DNA of 64,000 nt from Nitrospira sp. (GCA_024998625.1 JACOEL010000008.1:109426-173425), one strand, 5' to 3'; positions 1 through 9,085 are shown, numbered from the stretch's first letter. Program-made: numbers and translations. Notes: generated by a model from the sequence alone, not told the origin.

Positions 1-50
1 ACATCGGCCAGTATTCCCGGAGGGACAGTGATGATTCTGCGCAGGAAGTG

Positions 51-125
51 ACGACGAGAATACGCTCAAGACTTGACTCTCCTGGTCGTTCCCTGTAAAC
101 GACGAAGAGCGTACGTATTCGTCGT
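51..125. other. imperfect inverted repeat upstream of top6B
   Basis: Arms at 51-67 and 107-125 can pair as two 7-bp helices separated by a small internal loop, with about 39 nt in the main loop. The rest of 1-175 shows no gene. This could be the end of an upstream transcription unit or a leader structure for the topoisomerase operon. There is no T-run, so I do not call it a terminator. Confidence 0.35.
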
Positions 126-175
126 GTGAATCCCAGCAAGCCGGTCCGGTGTGAATTCCTTGCGTGAGAGGTTGA

Positions 176-2287
176 ATGGCCACCAAGACATCATCGCCAC
201 GTACTAAGTCCTCCGCTCCTGCGCCCCAGTTCGAAACCACCGTGCCTGAATCAGTCGCGTCACGAAAAAGACCCTCCTCCCGGGAAGAATCGGCCGCCGC
301 GGTGACCGCGGTCGAAATGGGGGCACGGCAGCGGGAAATTTCCGTCTCCGAATTTTTTACGAAGAACCGGCACCTCCTGGGTTTCGACAATCCCCGCAAA
401 GCGCTGCTGACCTGCGTGAAAGAGGCCGTAGATAACTCGCTGGATGCGTGTGAAGAGGCGGGGATTCTTCCCGACGTGACCGTGAAGCTTGAAACGGTTG
501 CGAACGGGCAGGCGCCGGCTGCGCCCAGTCAGGCGACTCGTTTTCGGATCACGGTGACCGATAACGGGCCGGGCATTGTGCGTCAACAGATCCCCCGTGT
601 GTTCGCCAAATTGCTGTACGGCTCGAAATTCCATCGCATGCGGATGAGCCGGGGCCAACAGGGCATCGGCATTTCAGCGGCCGGTATGTATGGGCAATTG
701 ACGACCGGGAAACCGGTCAAGGTGATATCCCGCACGGGGCCTCGCGCCGCGGCGCATTACTTTGAAGTGCAGATCGACACCAAGAAAAACGAGCCGTTGG
801 TGCATGAGAATAAACAGATCGACTGGGCTCAGCCTCAAGGCACCGAAGTGGCGCTTGAAGTGGAAGGACGTTATCAGAAGGGCCGCGCGTCCGTCGATGA
901 GTGGCTGGAACAGACGTCGATCGCCAACCCGCACGTGCGGTTGGTCTATTACACGCCGGAAGGGGAAACGAAAGAGTATCCCCGGACCTATCACGAACTG
1001 CCGCCTTCCCCGAAAGAAATCAAACCGCATCCCTATGGCATCGAGTTGGGGGCCTTGCTCAAGATGTTGCAGGACACGAAGAGCCAGACGGTGGCCAGTT
1101 TTCTCGCGAGCGACTTCTGCCGGGTTTCGCCTGCCTTGGCCGAGGAGATCTGCAAGGAGGCGAAAGTGTCGCCTGCAACCAAGCCTCGCGATGTGAAGCA
1201 TCAGGCGGCCGAAACGCTCTACAAGACGATTCAGACCACCAAGATCATGGCGCCGCCGACGAACTGCATCTCGCCGATCGGGGAGAAAGCGATCCTCTCG
1301 GGCCTCTATAAGCAAATCAAAGGTGAGTTTTATACGGCCGTGAGTCGTCCACCGGCCGTCTATCGCGGCTATCCCTTTATCATCGAAGCAGGGCTCGCTT
1401 TCGGGAAAGGTCCGGAAGAGGCCGCCAAGCCGCAGCAGGCCGCCGTGCCGCTGGCCGAGGGTGAAGACCAGGGACACGAGACCGAACAGGCGCGGGTGAT
1501 TCGGTATGCGAACCGGGTGCCGCTGCTTTATCAACAATCGGCTTGCGCCACCTTCAAAGCGGTGCTCAGCACCACCTGGCGAAACTATGGGGTGTCGCAG
1601 TCGCGTGGCGCGCTGCCTGCCGGGCCGATGGTGATCTTCGTGCACATGGCATCCGTGTGGGTGCCGTTCACCAGCGAGTCGAAAGAAGCTATTGCCGACT
1701 ACGACGAAATTCAGAAAGAAATCACGCTGGCGCTTCGTGAGGCCGGTCGGCGGCTGGGGATTTTTCTGCGAAGAAGAGAGCGGGCCGCCAGTGAGTTTCG
1801 TCGCCGTAATATCTTCGATCTCTATATCGAGGAGGTTGTGGCCGCCTGCAATCGCCTGAAAGGCGGAAACCTACCCACGCAGAAATTGAAGGAACAATTG
1901 CACAAGATCGCCAGTTCACGGACTGGCGGCCTCAAGACCGATGAGGCCCTGGGAAAAACCGGTGCCGGACCCGAAGGCCTGCCATCTTCGATCATCGTGA
2001 CTGCCGAGGGGATCGAGGGAGAGACCGAGATTTCCGGGCAGATTCCGGCGACACCTGCGGCTGCAGCCGAAAGGGCACAGAGCGAGCCGGCTACCGGGAC
2101 GAAAAGGCCGGTCAAAGGCAGAGGGCTTCCGGACAAGACAGTGAAAGTTGGCAAGGGCAGGTCAGTGGAGTCAACGAGAGCGAAGGCCGGACAGCAAGCC
2201 TTGTTTGTCGATGAACAGCTTCAGGCGAAAAAGGTTCCATTCAAGAAAAAGCCCGCTCAGGTATCCGCCACCCGGAAAAGGAAATAG
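176..2287 (+). CDS. top6B: DNA topoisomerase VI subunit B
   Basis: This is the ATPase subunit of type IIB topoisomerase, which with subunit A passes one DNA duplex through another. The GHKL ATPase motifs are visible: the N-box VKEAVDNSLDACEE near residue 85, DNGPGI near residue 128, and the G-rich GQQGIGISAAGMYG lid motif near residue 161. The H2TH and transducer-like middle follows. The last ~130 residues are Lys/Ala/Pro-rich and low-complexity, like a flexible basic tail. Length (703 aa) is somewhat above archaeal homologues because of N- and C-terminal extensions. The ATG at 176 follows a GAGAGG-like site. The stop lies 8 nt before the subunit A start, so the two are an operon. Topo VI is mainly archaeal and plant but occurs in scattered bacteria. 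Confidence 0.95.
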   Translation: MATKTSSPRTKSSAPAPQFETTVPESVASRKRPSSREESAAAVTAVEMGARQREISVSEFFTKNRHLLGFDNPRKALLTCVKEAVDNSLDACEEAGILPDVTVKLETVANGQAPAAPSQATRFRITVTDNGPGIVRQQIPRVFAKLLYGSKFHRMRMSRGQQGIGISAAGMYGQLTTGKPVKVISRTGPRAAAHYFEVQIDTKKNEPLVHENKQIDWAQPQGTEVALEVEGRYQKGRASVDEWLEQTSIANPHVRLVYYTPEGETKEYPRTYHELPPSPKEIKPHPYGIELGALLKMLQDTKSQTVASFLASDFCRVSPALAEEICKEAKVSPATKPRDVKHQAAETLYKTIQTTKIMAPPTNCISPIGEKAILSGLYKQIKGEFYTAVSRPPAVYRGYPFIIEAGLAFGKGPEEAAKPQQAAVPLAEGEDQGHETEQARVIRYANRVPLLYQQSACATFKAVLSTTWRNYGVSQSRGALPAGPMVIFVHMASVWVPFTSESKEAIADYDEIQKEITLALREAGRRLGIFLRRRERAASEFRRRNIFDLYIEEVVAACNRLKGGNLPTQKLKEQLHKIASSRTGGLKTDEALGKTGAGPEGLPSSIIVTAEGIEGETEISGQIPATPAAAAERAQSEPATGTKRPVKGRGLPDKTVKVGKGRSVESTRAKAGQQALFVDEQLQAKKVPFKKKPAQVSATRKRK

Positions 2288-2295
2288 GACAGGGT

Positions 2296-3402
2296 ATGGC
2301 ACAGGCAAAGACGAAGAAGAACGGGGCCGTGGGGAAAAAGCTCGTCGGGATGGCCGATGTGGTCATTGCGGCGGCGCAACGGGCCAAAGACCCGGCGTTT
2401 GAGATTCCGATTCGCGCGTTGTCGAACGTGTCGTTCAATCCCCGCAGGGGGCTGATCGAGATGGGCGAGAAGAAGCAATCGCGGTCGTTTTTCAATGTCG
2501 GGATGGCGAAGAAATTCATGCAGACGATGCTGGTGGCCGATGCGCTGGCGGAGTTGCAGCAAGCCGATCTGACCACCTCGCTGAGGGAAATTTATTATCG
2601 TACGAAACATACGATTCAAGACTCCCATGAGAATACCTTCGATACACAGGACGAGTCCGACCCTATTATCGAGGATCTCGAAGTCTCGCTGGTAGCGCTC
2701 CGGGAAGAACTCCATGTGCGGGCGGAAAACAGCGGCAGCATCGTCGGGCCGGTCGTGTTCGGGGACGACGGTGACCGGGTGGATTGTGCCAAGCTGGGCA
2801 AGGGCGGATATTCCGTGCCCTCGATCGTCGAACCGGAATATCTGGAGATCCGCCGCTGCACCGCCGATTTTCTCCTGTTGGTCGAAAAAGGCACGCAGTG
2901 GAACCGGCTCTCGGAAGATAAGTTCTGGCGGCGATACAACTGCGTGCTCCTGACGGGGAACGGGCAGCCGCCGCGCGGGGTGCGACGGTTGGCGCGTCGT
3001 CTGCATGAGGAGCGCAAGCTGCCTGTGTATGTGCTGGTCGACAACGACCCATGGGGATATTATATTTATTCGGTGGTGAAGCAGGGCTCGATCAACCTGG
3101 CATTTGAGAGCCAGCGCATGGCGATTCCGAAGGCGAAGTTCATCGGACTCTCCAGCGCAGACCCGGAGCGGTATGAGTTGCCGCGTAATGTGGGCATCAA
3201 GCTGAACGAGAAAGACATCACCCGCGCCAAGGAACTGCTGAACTATCAATGGTTCCAGAAGCCGGCCTGGCAGCAGGAAATCAAACGGATGCTCACGAGC
3301 GGGCTGAAATACGAACTGGACGCGCTCGCGAACAAGGACTTTCAATACCTGACCAAGAAGTATCTTCCGCGCAAGCTGAAGGAAAAGGACTGGTTGGATT
3401 AG
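2296..3402 (+). CDS. top6A: DNA topoisomerase VI subunit A (Spo11-like)
   Basis: This is the DNA-cleaving subunit of topoisomerase VI. The winged-helix/CAP region holds the motif LREIYYRTKH, with the tandem tyrosines at residues 100-101, one of which is the expected DNA-linked nucleophile. The Toprim domain follows, with the conserved Glu in LLVEKGTQW near residue 196 and the acidic pair in LVDNDPWGYYIYS near residue 254. The 368-aa length matches the family. It is translated directly after top6B, so a coupled A2B2 enzyme is expected. Both catalytic elements look intact. Confidence 0.95.
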   Translation: MAQAKTKKNGAVGKKLVGMADVVIAAAQRAKDPAFEIPIRALSNVSFNPRRGLIEMGEKKQSRSFFNVGMAKKFMQTMLVADALAELQQADLTTSLREIYYRTKHTIQDSHENTFDTQDESDPIIEDLEVSLVALREELHVRAENSGSIVGPVVFGDDGDRVDCAKLGKGGYSVPSIVEPEYLEIRRCTADFLLLVEKGTQWNRLSEDKFWRRYNCVLLTGNGQPPRGVRRLARRLHEERKLPVYVLVDNDPWGYYIYSVVKQGSINLAFESQRMAIPKAKFIGLSSADPERYELPRNVGIKLNEKDITRAKELLNYQWFQKPAWQQEIKRMLTSGLKYELDALANKDFQYLTKKYLPRKLKEKDWLD

Positions 3403-3474
3403 CGGCCGAGCTTCGCGGTACTTCCAACAGGGCCTCGCGTCGAACGAGTTTCATGGCGCTCCTGGAGTTGCGAT

Positions 3475-3780
3475 ATGAATATGCTGATGTTGGCGTTCCG
3501 GTCGTCATTGAAGGAACGGGTGCATGTGTTACTCGAACAGTGTGACGTGCGCGCGTACACCGAAATGCCCGAGACGACCGGAGCAGGACAGACGGGACCC
3601 GCTGACGGTGTCTCCTTCTATCCGGGGGTCAACAATGTGATCATGGTCGCCGTGGACGATGCGCATGCCGAGCGGGTTGAACGAGCCGTGAAGGCGTGGT
3701 GCGATGAGGTGGCCCAACGTCCGGGTGGACAGAAGCCTTCCATTACGGTATTTAGCTGGCCTTGCAGGCAGTTGGTGTAG
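3475..3780 (+). CDS. small P-II-like (PG0541-type) protein
   Basis: This is a 101-aa protein. It starts MNMLMLAFRSSLKERV, continues through a 'YTEMPETTGAGQ' turn, and has 'YPGVNNVIMVAVDD' in the middle. That order (beta strand, helix, a Gly-rich T-loop-like segment, a strand with an asparagine, then helix and strand) resembles the P-II-like PG0541 family of transporter-associated proteins, which often sit next to RND efflux genes. No transporter gene lies beside it here, so its partner is unknown. It starts 72 nt after top6A on the same strand and may be read from the same transcript. Family assignment is by eye only. Confidence 0.6.
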   Translation: MNMLMLAFRSSLKERVHVLLEQCDVRAYTEMPETTGAGQTGPADGVSFYPGVNNVIMVAVDDAHAERVERAVKAWCDEVAQRPGGQKPSITVFSWPCRQLV

Positions 3781-3799
3781 TCGAAGAAACGGAGTCTCT

Positions 3800-4222
3800 G
3801 TGAGTCGGCATGGCAGATCGTATCCGGGGCGGGTTCACGTGGAGCTCTGTGCCCTCGCCCTCAGTGTGGCCATGATGCTGGCCCCTTCGTTCGTGACGGC
3901 TCAGACGTCGCCACCGACATCGACCCCACAGAATCAGCCCGGACAAAACCTGCAATCCCCGGGAATCCTTCCGCTCCAGAATCCCCTCGCGCAGCAGTCG
4001 TCGATTACGGCCACGGCCTCCGGCGCCAGTGCGCCGCAAAGTAACACCATTCCATCCAGTCGGGGTAAGTCGTTCGGCACGATCGGCAAGGGGCTACCCG
4101 GCATGACTGGTGGACCGGCGCTCACCGCGCCGATGGGGTCGGAAGATCCATCCCCGCGCTATATGCGTCCTACCGTCATTCCTCCGCTCTTCTGCGATCC
4201 GTCCATCAATATTCCCTGCTAG
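3800..4222 (+). CDS. secreted Pro/Gln/Ser-rich protein
   Basis: I place the start at the GTG at 3800. It follows GGAG at 3791-3794 by 5 nt and gives a convincing signal peptide: basic n-region, hydrophobic LCALALSVAMMLAP, then an AQT cleavage site near residue 34. The mature part is about 105 aa and is rich in Pro, Gln, Thr and Ser in its first half ('TSPPTSTPQNQPGQN'). It ends in a conserved-looking 'VIPPLFCDPSINIPC' with two cysteines. No domain is recognised. An in-frame upstream ATG at 3704 overlaps the previous gene and would bury the signal peptide, so it is less likely. Confidence 0.6.
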   Translation: MSRHGRSYPGRVHVELCALALSVAMMLAPSFVTAQTSPPTSTPQNQPGQNLQSPGILPLQNPLAQQSSITATASGASAPQSNTIPSSRGKSFGTIGKGLPGMTGGPALTAPMGSEDPSPRYMRPTVIPPLFCDPSINIPC

Positions 4223-4235
4223 CGATCGCCGGCAG

Positions 4236-4474
4236 CTAGCCCGGGTTATTCATGAATACCTCTTCCGGTGTCCGATCCTCTCGCCCGGCGAGGCTGTTCT
4301 CGTTCGGCCGCCCGACCGCCTCACCGGCTCGCACAGACGTGGCGCTCTTTAGTCATCGCGCCGTGCGCCCTCGACGGACTGCACGTACGCCTGCGTCGAC
4401 CTTACGCGCGAGAAGCCTCGTCGGGCTTCCGTCTCGAACGTCTCGGGACGGCATTCATGAATAAGCGGGGCTAG
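4236..4474. repeat. MITE-like element with 22-bp terminal inverted repeats
   Basis: The end at 4236-4257 (CTAGCCCGGGTTATTCATGA then AT) is an inverted copy of 4453-4474, with 20 of 22 positions matching. Each repeat contains the palindrome ATTCATGAAT. The 239-bp unit has no convincing gene; its short open frames are GC-rich chance frames. It lies between two genes pointing towards each other. A small non-autonomous transposon or a REP/MITE-type repeat fits. I see no second copy in this window. Confidence 0.6.
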
Positions 4475-4624
4475 AGTAAACGTGTGTTGGCGTGCGGGAT
4501 CTCGCCGTCGAGGTGCGGTTTGGATCTCAGGCCTGTTCTGTGGTGTGGTGTTTGGTAGCCATGGAGAGCCGGGGTGAGTGAGTCAGACCTGTTCCTGGTG
4601 CCGGCCAATTCGATCGAGGCGGAG

Positions 4625-5056
4625 TCAGGAACTGCGCTTCGAGGCAGAGGGTTCGATGCGGATGCTCCCAGTGGGAGTCATGGCGCCTTGTGGATTGTCT
4701 GCTTCGAGCCAGACATTGAAGCGAACAGTGGTGGGTTTCGAGAAGCAGAGGCTCACGTACTGCATCGGAGCAATCGTAACCGTATCCTGCAGCATTCCGA
4801 GCGCTGAAAATCCCTTGTCACAGGCGATCAACTCGGGATTGGTTTCTTCGAGCATCCGCAGCCGGACGGCGTGGGAGTTCAGGTTCTGCCATCGAATTTC
4901 ATCGCCGACTTGCACGATCAAGTGACGAGGCGCGACCTCCGAGCGGATATTGAAATAGCGGACCGCACCGGTGAGGCGCGGGCCGGATGGGGTGCTGCAA
5001 CCGGCCTCTACGACGAGCAGACCGAGTAACATGAGAAGCGACAGCGTTCGAAGCAT
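4625..5056 (-). CDS. cupredoxin-like lipoprotein
   Basis: This is a 143-aa predicted lipoprotein: hydrophobic n-region, then lipobox VEAGC with the lipid-bearing Cys20. The mature part reads like a small beta-sandwich ('RHLIVQVGDEIRWQNLNSHAVRLRML', then 'DTVTIAPMQYVSLCFSKPTTVRFNVW'). That is the pattern of cupredoxin-like domains, in which a 'VGDEIRWQN' strand precedes a His. Whether a full copper site is present is unclear: one His and two Cys are visible, but no clean C-x-x-x-H-x-x-x-M motif. It is transcribed alone on the minus strand. Confidence 0.65.
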   Translation of the reverse strand: MLRTLSLLMLLGLLVVEAGCSTPSGPRLTGAVRYFNIRSEVAPRHLIVQVGDEIRWQNLNSHAVRLRMLEETNPELIACDKGFSALGMLQDTVTIAPMQYVSLCFSKPTTVRFNVWLEADNPQGAMTPTGSIRIEPSASKRSS

Positions 5057-5197
5057 GCGCGATCCTACAGAACTATGTCGCGCGTTGGCTACTAGGATTG
5101 TTACCAGGTAGGGAAGCGGGAAGAAACCCTGTCAACCCGGTTGCGACAGGATCGTTGTCAGAGAGAGCACTGCGTTCATTGTTCCAAGAGTTCACGC

Positions 5198-5341
5198 ATG
5201 AGTCTGACGTTCGACGAGGCTCGCCACTTTCTCTCCCGCACGGCGTTCGGTGGAACGCCTGAAGAAATTCGGCGTGTGATGGAGTTGGATCGCGCCATTG
5301 CGGTGGCGCAGGCCTTGGTGATTCCCACGAACAAGCCTTAG
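5198..5341 (+). pseudogene. truncated DUF1800-family gene (N-terminus only)
   Basis: From the ATG at 5198, the residues TFDEARHFLSRTAFGGTPEE match the usual start of DUF1800 proteins (a helical ARHLLRRTGFG-type opening). The frame then stops at 5341 after 47 residues, whereas family members are usually 400-600 aa. The ~160 nt after the stop hold only scraps of proline-rich frame. This looks like the remnant of a gene lost by deletion. Confidence 0.5.
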
Positions 5342-5502
5342 ACAACGCTGCCGTCCTGGATCCATCGTCTCCCTCCATTGCCGAAGTGCCCAAGGTGTGC
5401 CCGCACTTGCGCGCCTCACAGATTGCCTCACAGAACGGGGCGCGACTTGATTTTACGGGCCGTTCTTCCTATTCTGCTGCCGTCTGAAAGGAAGGTGAGG
5501 GC

Positions 5503-5868
5503 ATGACACGTTATCCATTGCGACGTATGGGGGTGAATGCAGTGTTTCTGCAGGTCGTCCTGCTGATCGGCGTTACGGCGCCGGTTTGGGCAGAAGAAGC
5601 TGGAACGGAAAACATTCCCGCGATCGCCCAGGCGCCGGAGAGTCGTGGCGGCATGCTTCAGCAGACGCAGGCCCCAGTGGCGCCGACGTTGCCGCTGCTG
5701 TTCGCCGAAGGCTCCAATTCCTGCGAGATCGTGTCCTGCGGCATGGGGATCAAACAAACCTGCCAGATTACCTGTCCGGCCGATAAAACGCCCAAATGCA
5801 GTTGTGACTGCGAGCGGAGTATCGGCCCGATGTGTATGGACTACAAGGCGAACTGTCGCTGCGAATAG
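5503..5868 (+). CDS. secreted protein with ten-cysteine C-terminal domain
   Basis: A 121-aa protein with a clear signal peptide (basic start, then VNAVFLQVVLLIGVTAPVWA, cleavage after AWA-like residues near 30). The middle is Ala/Pro/Gln-rich. The last ~50 residues hold ten cysteines, from NSCEIVSC to ANCRCE, in a spacing that suggests a disulfide-stabilised or metal-binding knot. AAGGAAGG lies about 10 nt before the ATG. No named family is recognised. It converges with yacG downstream. Confidence 0.65.
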   Translation: MTRYPLRRMGVNAVFLQVVLLIGVTAPVWAEEAGTENIPAIAQAPESRGGMLQQTQAPVAPTLPLLFAEGSNSCEIVSCGMGIKQTCQITCPADKTPKCSCDCERSIGPMCMDYKANCRCE

Positions 5869-5883
5869 TGGGCGACCGACCAG

Positions 5884-6084
5884 TCATTCGTTGTCCGGTA
5901 AAGACGATTCAGATCTGCCCACCGTCAGGCTCGGTCCTGAGACTCGGTACTGCTCTCCTGCCCAAGCCCCTAAGTCGATCGTTTGACATCGTTCCGAACA
6001 AAACGGACGCCACGGGTTGTCCTGCCATGTCGTGGATTGGTGGCATTCGGGACAGCGGGTGATGCGCGGTGGAGCAAGCGACAA
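5884..6084 (-). CDS. yacG: YacG-type zinc protein (DNA gyrase inhibitor)
   Basis: This is a 66-aa protein with the four-cysteine zinc site of YacG: CPEC at residues 11-14 and FCSERC with Cys29 and Cys33. The family residues around it (W20, NPWRPFCSERC, DLGAW) are present. YacG homologues bind gyrase and block its DNA binding in E. coli. The acidic C-terminal tail (GRSESSLPDNE) is also family-like. The start lies 5 nt downstream of the stop of the NlpC-like lipoprotein gene on the same strand, so the two are likely co-transcribed. Confidence 0.9.
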   Translation of the reverse strand: MSLAPPRITRCPECHQSTTWQDNPWRPFCSERCQTIDLGAWAGEQYRVSGPSLTVGRSESSLPDNE

Positions 6085-6089
6085 GGTGT

Positions 6090-6788
6090 TTACCTTCTGT
6101 CTGGTGATGAGGCTGACTCTACCACCCTCGTGCCGAAGGCGGCAAATAACTCTCCGGTCAGGTAGGGCGTCTGTTCTCCATCCCGCCAGTGTTTCCGGCG
6201 TATGTAGTCATTGAGCAAGCGGCCGGCGGCGTTGCGATGGATGTGAGGGTAGGCCACGTTCATCCGGTACCGCTCGATCGCTCCGGCCACGCGGCTGATA
6301 AAGACAATCGTGCCGTTGCTCTCTACCCTCTCCACGATTCCCACATGGGTCAAGGGATCGTTGACGAGGCCGTCTCCGTTGTAGTCCCAGGTATTGTCGA
6401 AGAACACCAGATCGCCGGCTTGCACGACCGGACCGCGATGAAGCTGCCCGTGTTTGCGCAGGTGGTTGTAGATCAACCCCACGCCGTTGGCCTTTCCGTC
6501 TCCGGTCCCTCCTTCAAAGAGATCGATGCCGTGGGCGAGGTAGATGGCGCGGGTTACTCCGGCGCAATCGTAGGAGATACGACGCCCCTGGCTCTCGATC
6601 GTTTTCGCGCCGACCAGGTTGATAGCCGTTTGTACGATCGCCTGTTTGCGGGGGTCGGCTTGGGTGGTGCGGCAGCAGTCAGGAAGCGGTGTGACCGCCT
6701 GGCGGATACCCTGGGATGCCGGAGCGGCGCAGGCGCTCAAGGCGGCGCCGACCAGCAAGACGCAGAGCCTGTGAGAGAATCTTGGCAT
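6090..6788 (-). CDS. NlpC/P60-like lipoprotein (cell-wall cysteine peptidase)
   Basis: This 232-aa predicted lipoprotein has lipobox LSAC with Cys20. Its single domain reads 'SYDCAGVTRAIYLAHGIDLF' with a probable nucleophile Cys75, then 'GDLVFFDNTWDYNGDG' and 'LTHVGIVERVESNGTIVFIS', which supplies the catalytic His. That is the order in NlpC/P60 and CHAP-like peptidoglycan amidases and endopeptidases. A role in murein turnover at the outer membrane or periplasm is inferred. The DxDGDG-like segment after GDLVFF could bind a metal ion. It sits directly upstream of yacG. Confidence 0.75.
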   Translation of the reverse strand: MPRFSHRLCVLLVGAALSACAAPASQGIRQAVTPLPDCCRTTQADPRKQAIVQTAINLVGAKTIESQGRRISYDCAGVTRAIYLAHGIDLFEGGTGDGKANGVGLIYNHLRKHGQLHRGPVVQAGDLVFFDNTWDYNGDGLVNDPLTHVGIVERVESNGTIVFISRVAGAIERYRMNVAYPHIHRNAAGRLLNDYIRRKHWRDGEQTPYLTGELFAAFGTRVVESASSPDRR

Positions 6789-6998
6789 ACGGACTTAAGT
6801 ATAGCTGGTCTTCAGAATCATGCTCGATAGCAATGAGTTACAGAATGCTCACCACGGCCGTTCAGAAATCCGTAAGACGTGAAACGTTACACGTAACAGG
6901 TGTCTGGAAAAAGGCGTTACGTCGTCCCACGTTTCACCTTTTACGAATGACGTTTGACGACTCCTGTGAACGTTTCTACGGAACGTTCCGGCATCCGG

Positions 6999-8651
6999 TC
7001 AGGTTCCGGCGCTGGAGAAGACCTGCTTGATCAACGCCTGCGCATCCTCCTGAATCCGTCTGAGATGGGCCTGGCCCTTGAAGCTTTCCGCATAAAGTTT
7101 ATAGACGTCTTCCGTTCCGCTGGGGCGTGCGGCAAACCAACCGTTGGCCGTCGTCACTTTCAACCCTCCGATGGAGGCCTTATTCCCCGGCGCTTCCGTC
7201 AGCATGGCGGTAATCGGTTCTCCCGCGAGTTCCCGGCTCTGCACCTGCTGTGGCGAGAATTTCTGGAGCACGGCCTTTTGCGCCCTGGTGGCCGGTGCAT
7301 CGATCCGTTCGTAGACCGGTTCGCCGAGTCTGGCCGTCAAGTCCGCATAGAGTTGCGCCGGATCTTTTCCCGTCACCGCGAGCATTTCCGCCGCGAGCAG
7401 ATCCATGATGATACCGTCCTTGTCGGTCACCCACGTGGTGCCGTCGCGACGGAGAAATGCGGCGCCCGCACTTTCTTCACCGCCGAATCCTAACGAACCG
7501 TCGCGAAGACCTGCGACGAACCACTTGAAGCCCACCGGCACCTCCACCAATAGGCGCTGCAGACTGCCTGCGACCCGATCGATCATGCTGCTGCTCACCA
7601 CGGTCTTGCCGATTCCTGCGCCGGCGCTCCACCCGGGGCGATGGGTAAACAGATACGAGATCGCGGCAGCAAGGTAGTGATTGGGGTTCATCAAGCCGCC
7701 TCCGGGCGTCACGATGCCGTGGCGGTCCGTGTCTGTATCGTTGCCGAAGGCGAGGTCGAAACGGTCCTTCAGTTTGATGAGGGAAGCCATGGCGTGGGGA
7801 GAAGAGCAGTCCATGCGGATCTTGCCGTCCCAATCCAGCGTCATGAAACGAAAGGTTGGATCGACGGCTTCGTTGACGATGTGCAGGTCCAATCCATACC
7901 GTTCTGCTAGTGGATGCCAGTAGGCCACGGCGGCGCCGCCCAATGGATCGACGCCCAGCCGCAACTTCGCTGCTTTGATGCGTTCGAGATCCACGACGTT
8001 GGCAAGATCGGCAAGATAGTGGCCGACGAAATCGTGTCGCGTCGTGGACGCCGCCTTCAGCGCCTGGTCATAGGGGACACGTTTGACGCCGTGTAGTTTG
8101 GCCGCCAGTAATGCATTGGCGCGAGTCTCAATCGTCTTCGTGACCTCCGTGTCGGCCGGGCCGCCGTTCGGCGGGTTGTATTTGAAGCCGCCGTCCTCCG
8201 GAGGGTTGTGCGAAGGGGTGATGACGATGCCATCGGCAAGACCGGACCTATGGCCCTGATTCGTGGTCAGAATTGCGTGCGAGATGACCGGAGTGGGGGT
8301 GTACCCGTCAGCCTGATCCAGGCGAACCTGAATCCCATTTGCGGCCAGCACCTCCAGTGCGCTGCGCTGAGCCGGTGTGGAGAGGGCGTGGGTGTCCTTG
8401 CCGATAAACAGGGGCCCGGTGGTTCCGACCTGAGCCCGATATTCGCAGATGGCCTGGGTGATCGCGAGAATGTGGGCTTCATTGAAGGTGCGGTGAAGGG
8501 AGGAGCCGCGATGTCCGCTGGTGCCGAAACTTACCTGCTGCCGTGGATCGGACGGGTCCGGTATTTCACCATAGTAGGCCTGTTCAAGTTTCTCGAGATT
8601 GACCAGTTGTTCCGGTTGTGCCGGTTGCCCGGCACGAGGGTGGAGAGCCAT
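6999..8651 (-). CDS. pgm: phosphoglucomutase (alpha-D-glucose phosphate-specific)
   Basis: Interconverts glucose 1-phosphate and glucose 6-phosphate in the cytoplasm, feeding glycogen and nucleotide-sugar synthesis. The 550-aa protein shows GTSGHRG at residues 43-49, the phosphoserine loop ITPSHNPP near residue 145, a metal-binding DTDTDRHG segment near residue 305, the sugar-selecting GGEESAG near residue 392, and the phosphate-binding RPSGTED near residue 512. Length and motifs match the bacterial Pgm subfamily rather than ManB or GlmM. It is single and divergent from the thioredoxin-like gene. Confidence 0.95.
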   Translation of the reverse strand: MALHPRAGQPAQPEQLVNLEKLEQAYYGEIPDPSDPRQQVSFGTSGHRGSSLHRTFNEAHILAITQAICEYRAQVGTTGPLFIGKDTHALSTPAQRSALEVLAANGIQVRLDQADGYTPTPVISHAILTTNQGHRSGLADGIVITPSHNPPEDGGFKYNPPNGGPADTEVTKTIETRANALLAAKLHGVKRVPYDQALKAASTTRHDFVGHYLADLANVVDLERIKAAKLRLGVDPLGGAAVAYWHPLAERYGLDLHIVNEAVDPTFRFMTLDWDGKIRMDCSSPHAMASLIKLKDRFDLAFGNDTDTDRHGIVTPGGGLMNPNHYLAAAISYLFTHRPGWSAGAGIGKTVVSSSMIDRVAGSLQRLLVEVPVGFKWFVAGLRDGSLGFGGEESAGAAFLRRDGTTWVTDKDGIIMDLLAAEMLAVTGKDPAQLYADLTARLGEPVYERIDAPATRAQKAVLQKFSPQQVQSRELAGEPITAMLTEAPGNKASIGGLKVTTANGWFAARPSGTEDVYKLYAESFKGQAHLRRIQEDAQALIKQVFSSAGT

Positions 8652-8800
8652 AGGTTCCTCAGCAAACGATGAGGGTGGATGAGGCGATTCTGAATGATGC
8701 CTCGCTCAGTATATACGGCTCGATGAGCAATGTCAGGCATGCGTTTGCTTGCGTGGTCCTCCGCGCGGGTGTTAAGATCCGCTCACGTTAAGGAGAGGGG

Positions 8801-9073
8801 TTGTCCATGCCGAATATTACCTTATTGCACTCACCGACCTGCGGAGCCTGTCCATCAGCGAAACGCCTGTGGAAGGAACTCAGGGTAAAGTATAGCTTTA
8901 GCTATCGCGAGGTTGATATCACGACCCCGGATGGTCAGGAATTGGCGAATCGACACTCGGTCCGGGCCGTGCCCGCGACGATTATCGACGGCCGTCTGAC
9001 CTTCGTGGGGGTGCCGCCTCGTCAAAGCGCCGAGAAGGCGTTGCAGCTGAAGATGAAACCGCAGGGCGCGTGA
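8801..9073 (+). CDS. thioredoxin/glutaredoxin-like protein
   Basis: A small thioredoxin-fold protein of about 90 aa. It has the redox motif CGAC (Cys14 and Cys17 from the TTG) after the first strand (ITLLHSPTCGAC) and the cis-Pro segment VRAVPATIIDG. Two starts are possible. TTG at 8801 lies 5 nt after AGGAG at 8791-8795. ATG at 8807 lies 11 nt after AGGAG and gives 88 aa. Both keep the fold. It is followed after 12 nt by a zinc-ribbon gene, so the two probably share a transcript. The substrate is unknown. Confidence 0.85.
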   Translation: MSMPNITLLHSPTCGACPSAKRLWKELRVKYSFSYREVDITTPDGQELANRHSVRAVPATIIDGRLTFVGVPPRQSAEKALQLKMKPQGA

Positions 9074-9085
9074 GACTGGAGAGAT

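Noticed and set aside
674..1645. Long minus-strand frame opposite top6B
   Set aside because: GC-rich antisense frame of a well-supported gene; Arg/His-rich with no domain pattern. The same applies to the long minus frames opposite top6A, addA, the tape measure and the caspases.
6860..6960. Repeated AACGT-rich motifs between the NlpC-like gene and pgm as a CRISPR or repeat array
   Set aside because: There is one short palindrome (GTTACACGTAAC) and loose echoes, but no regular units or spacers.
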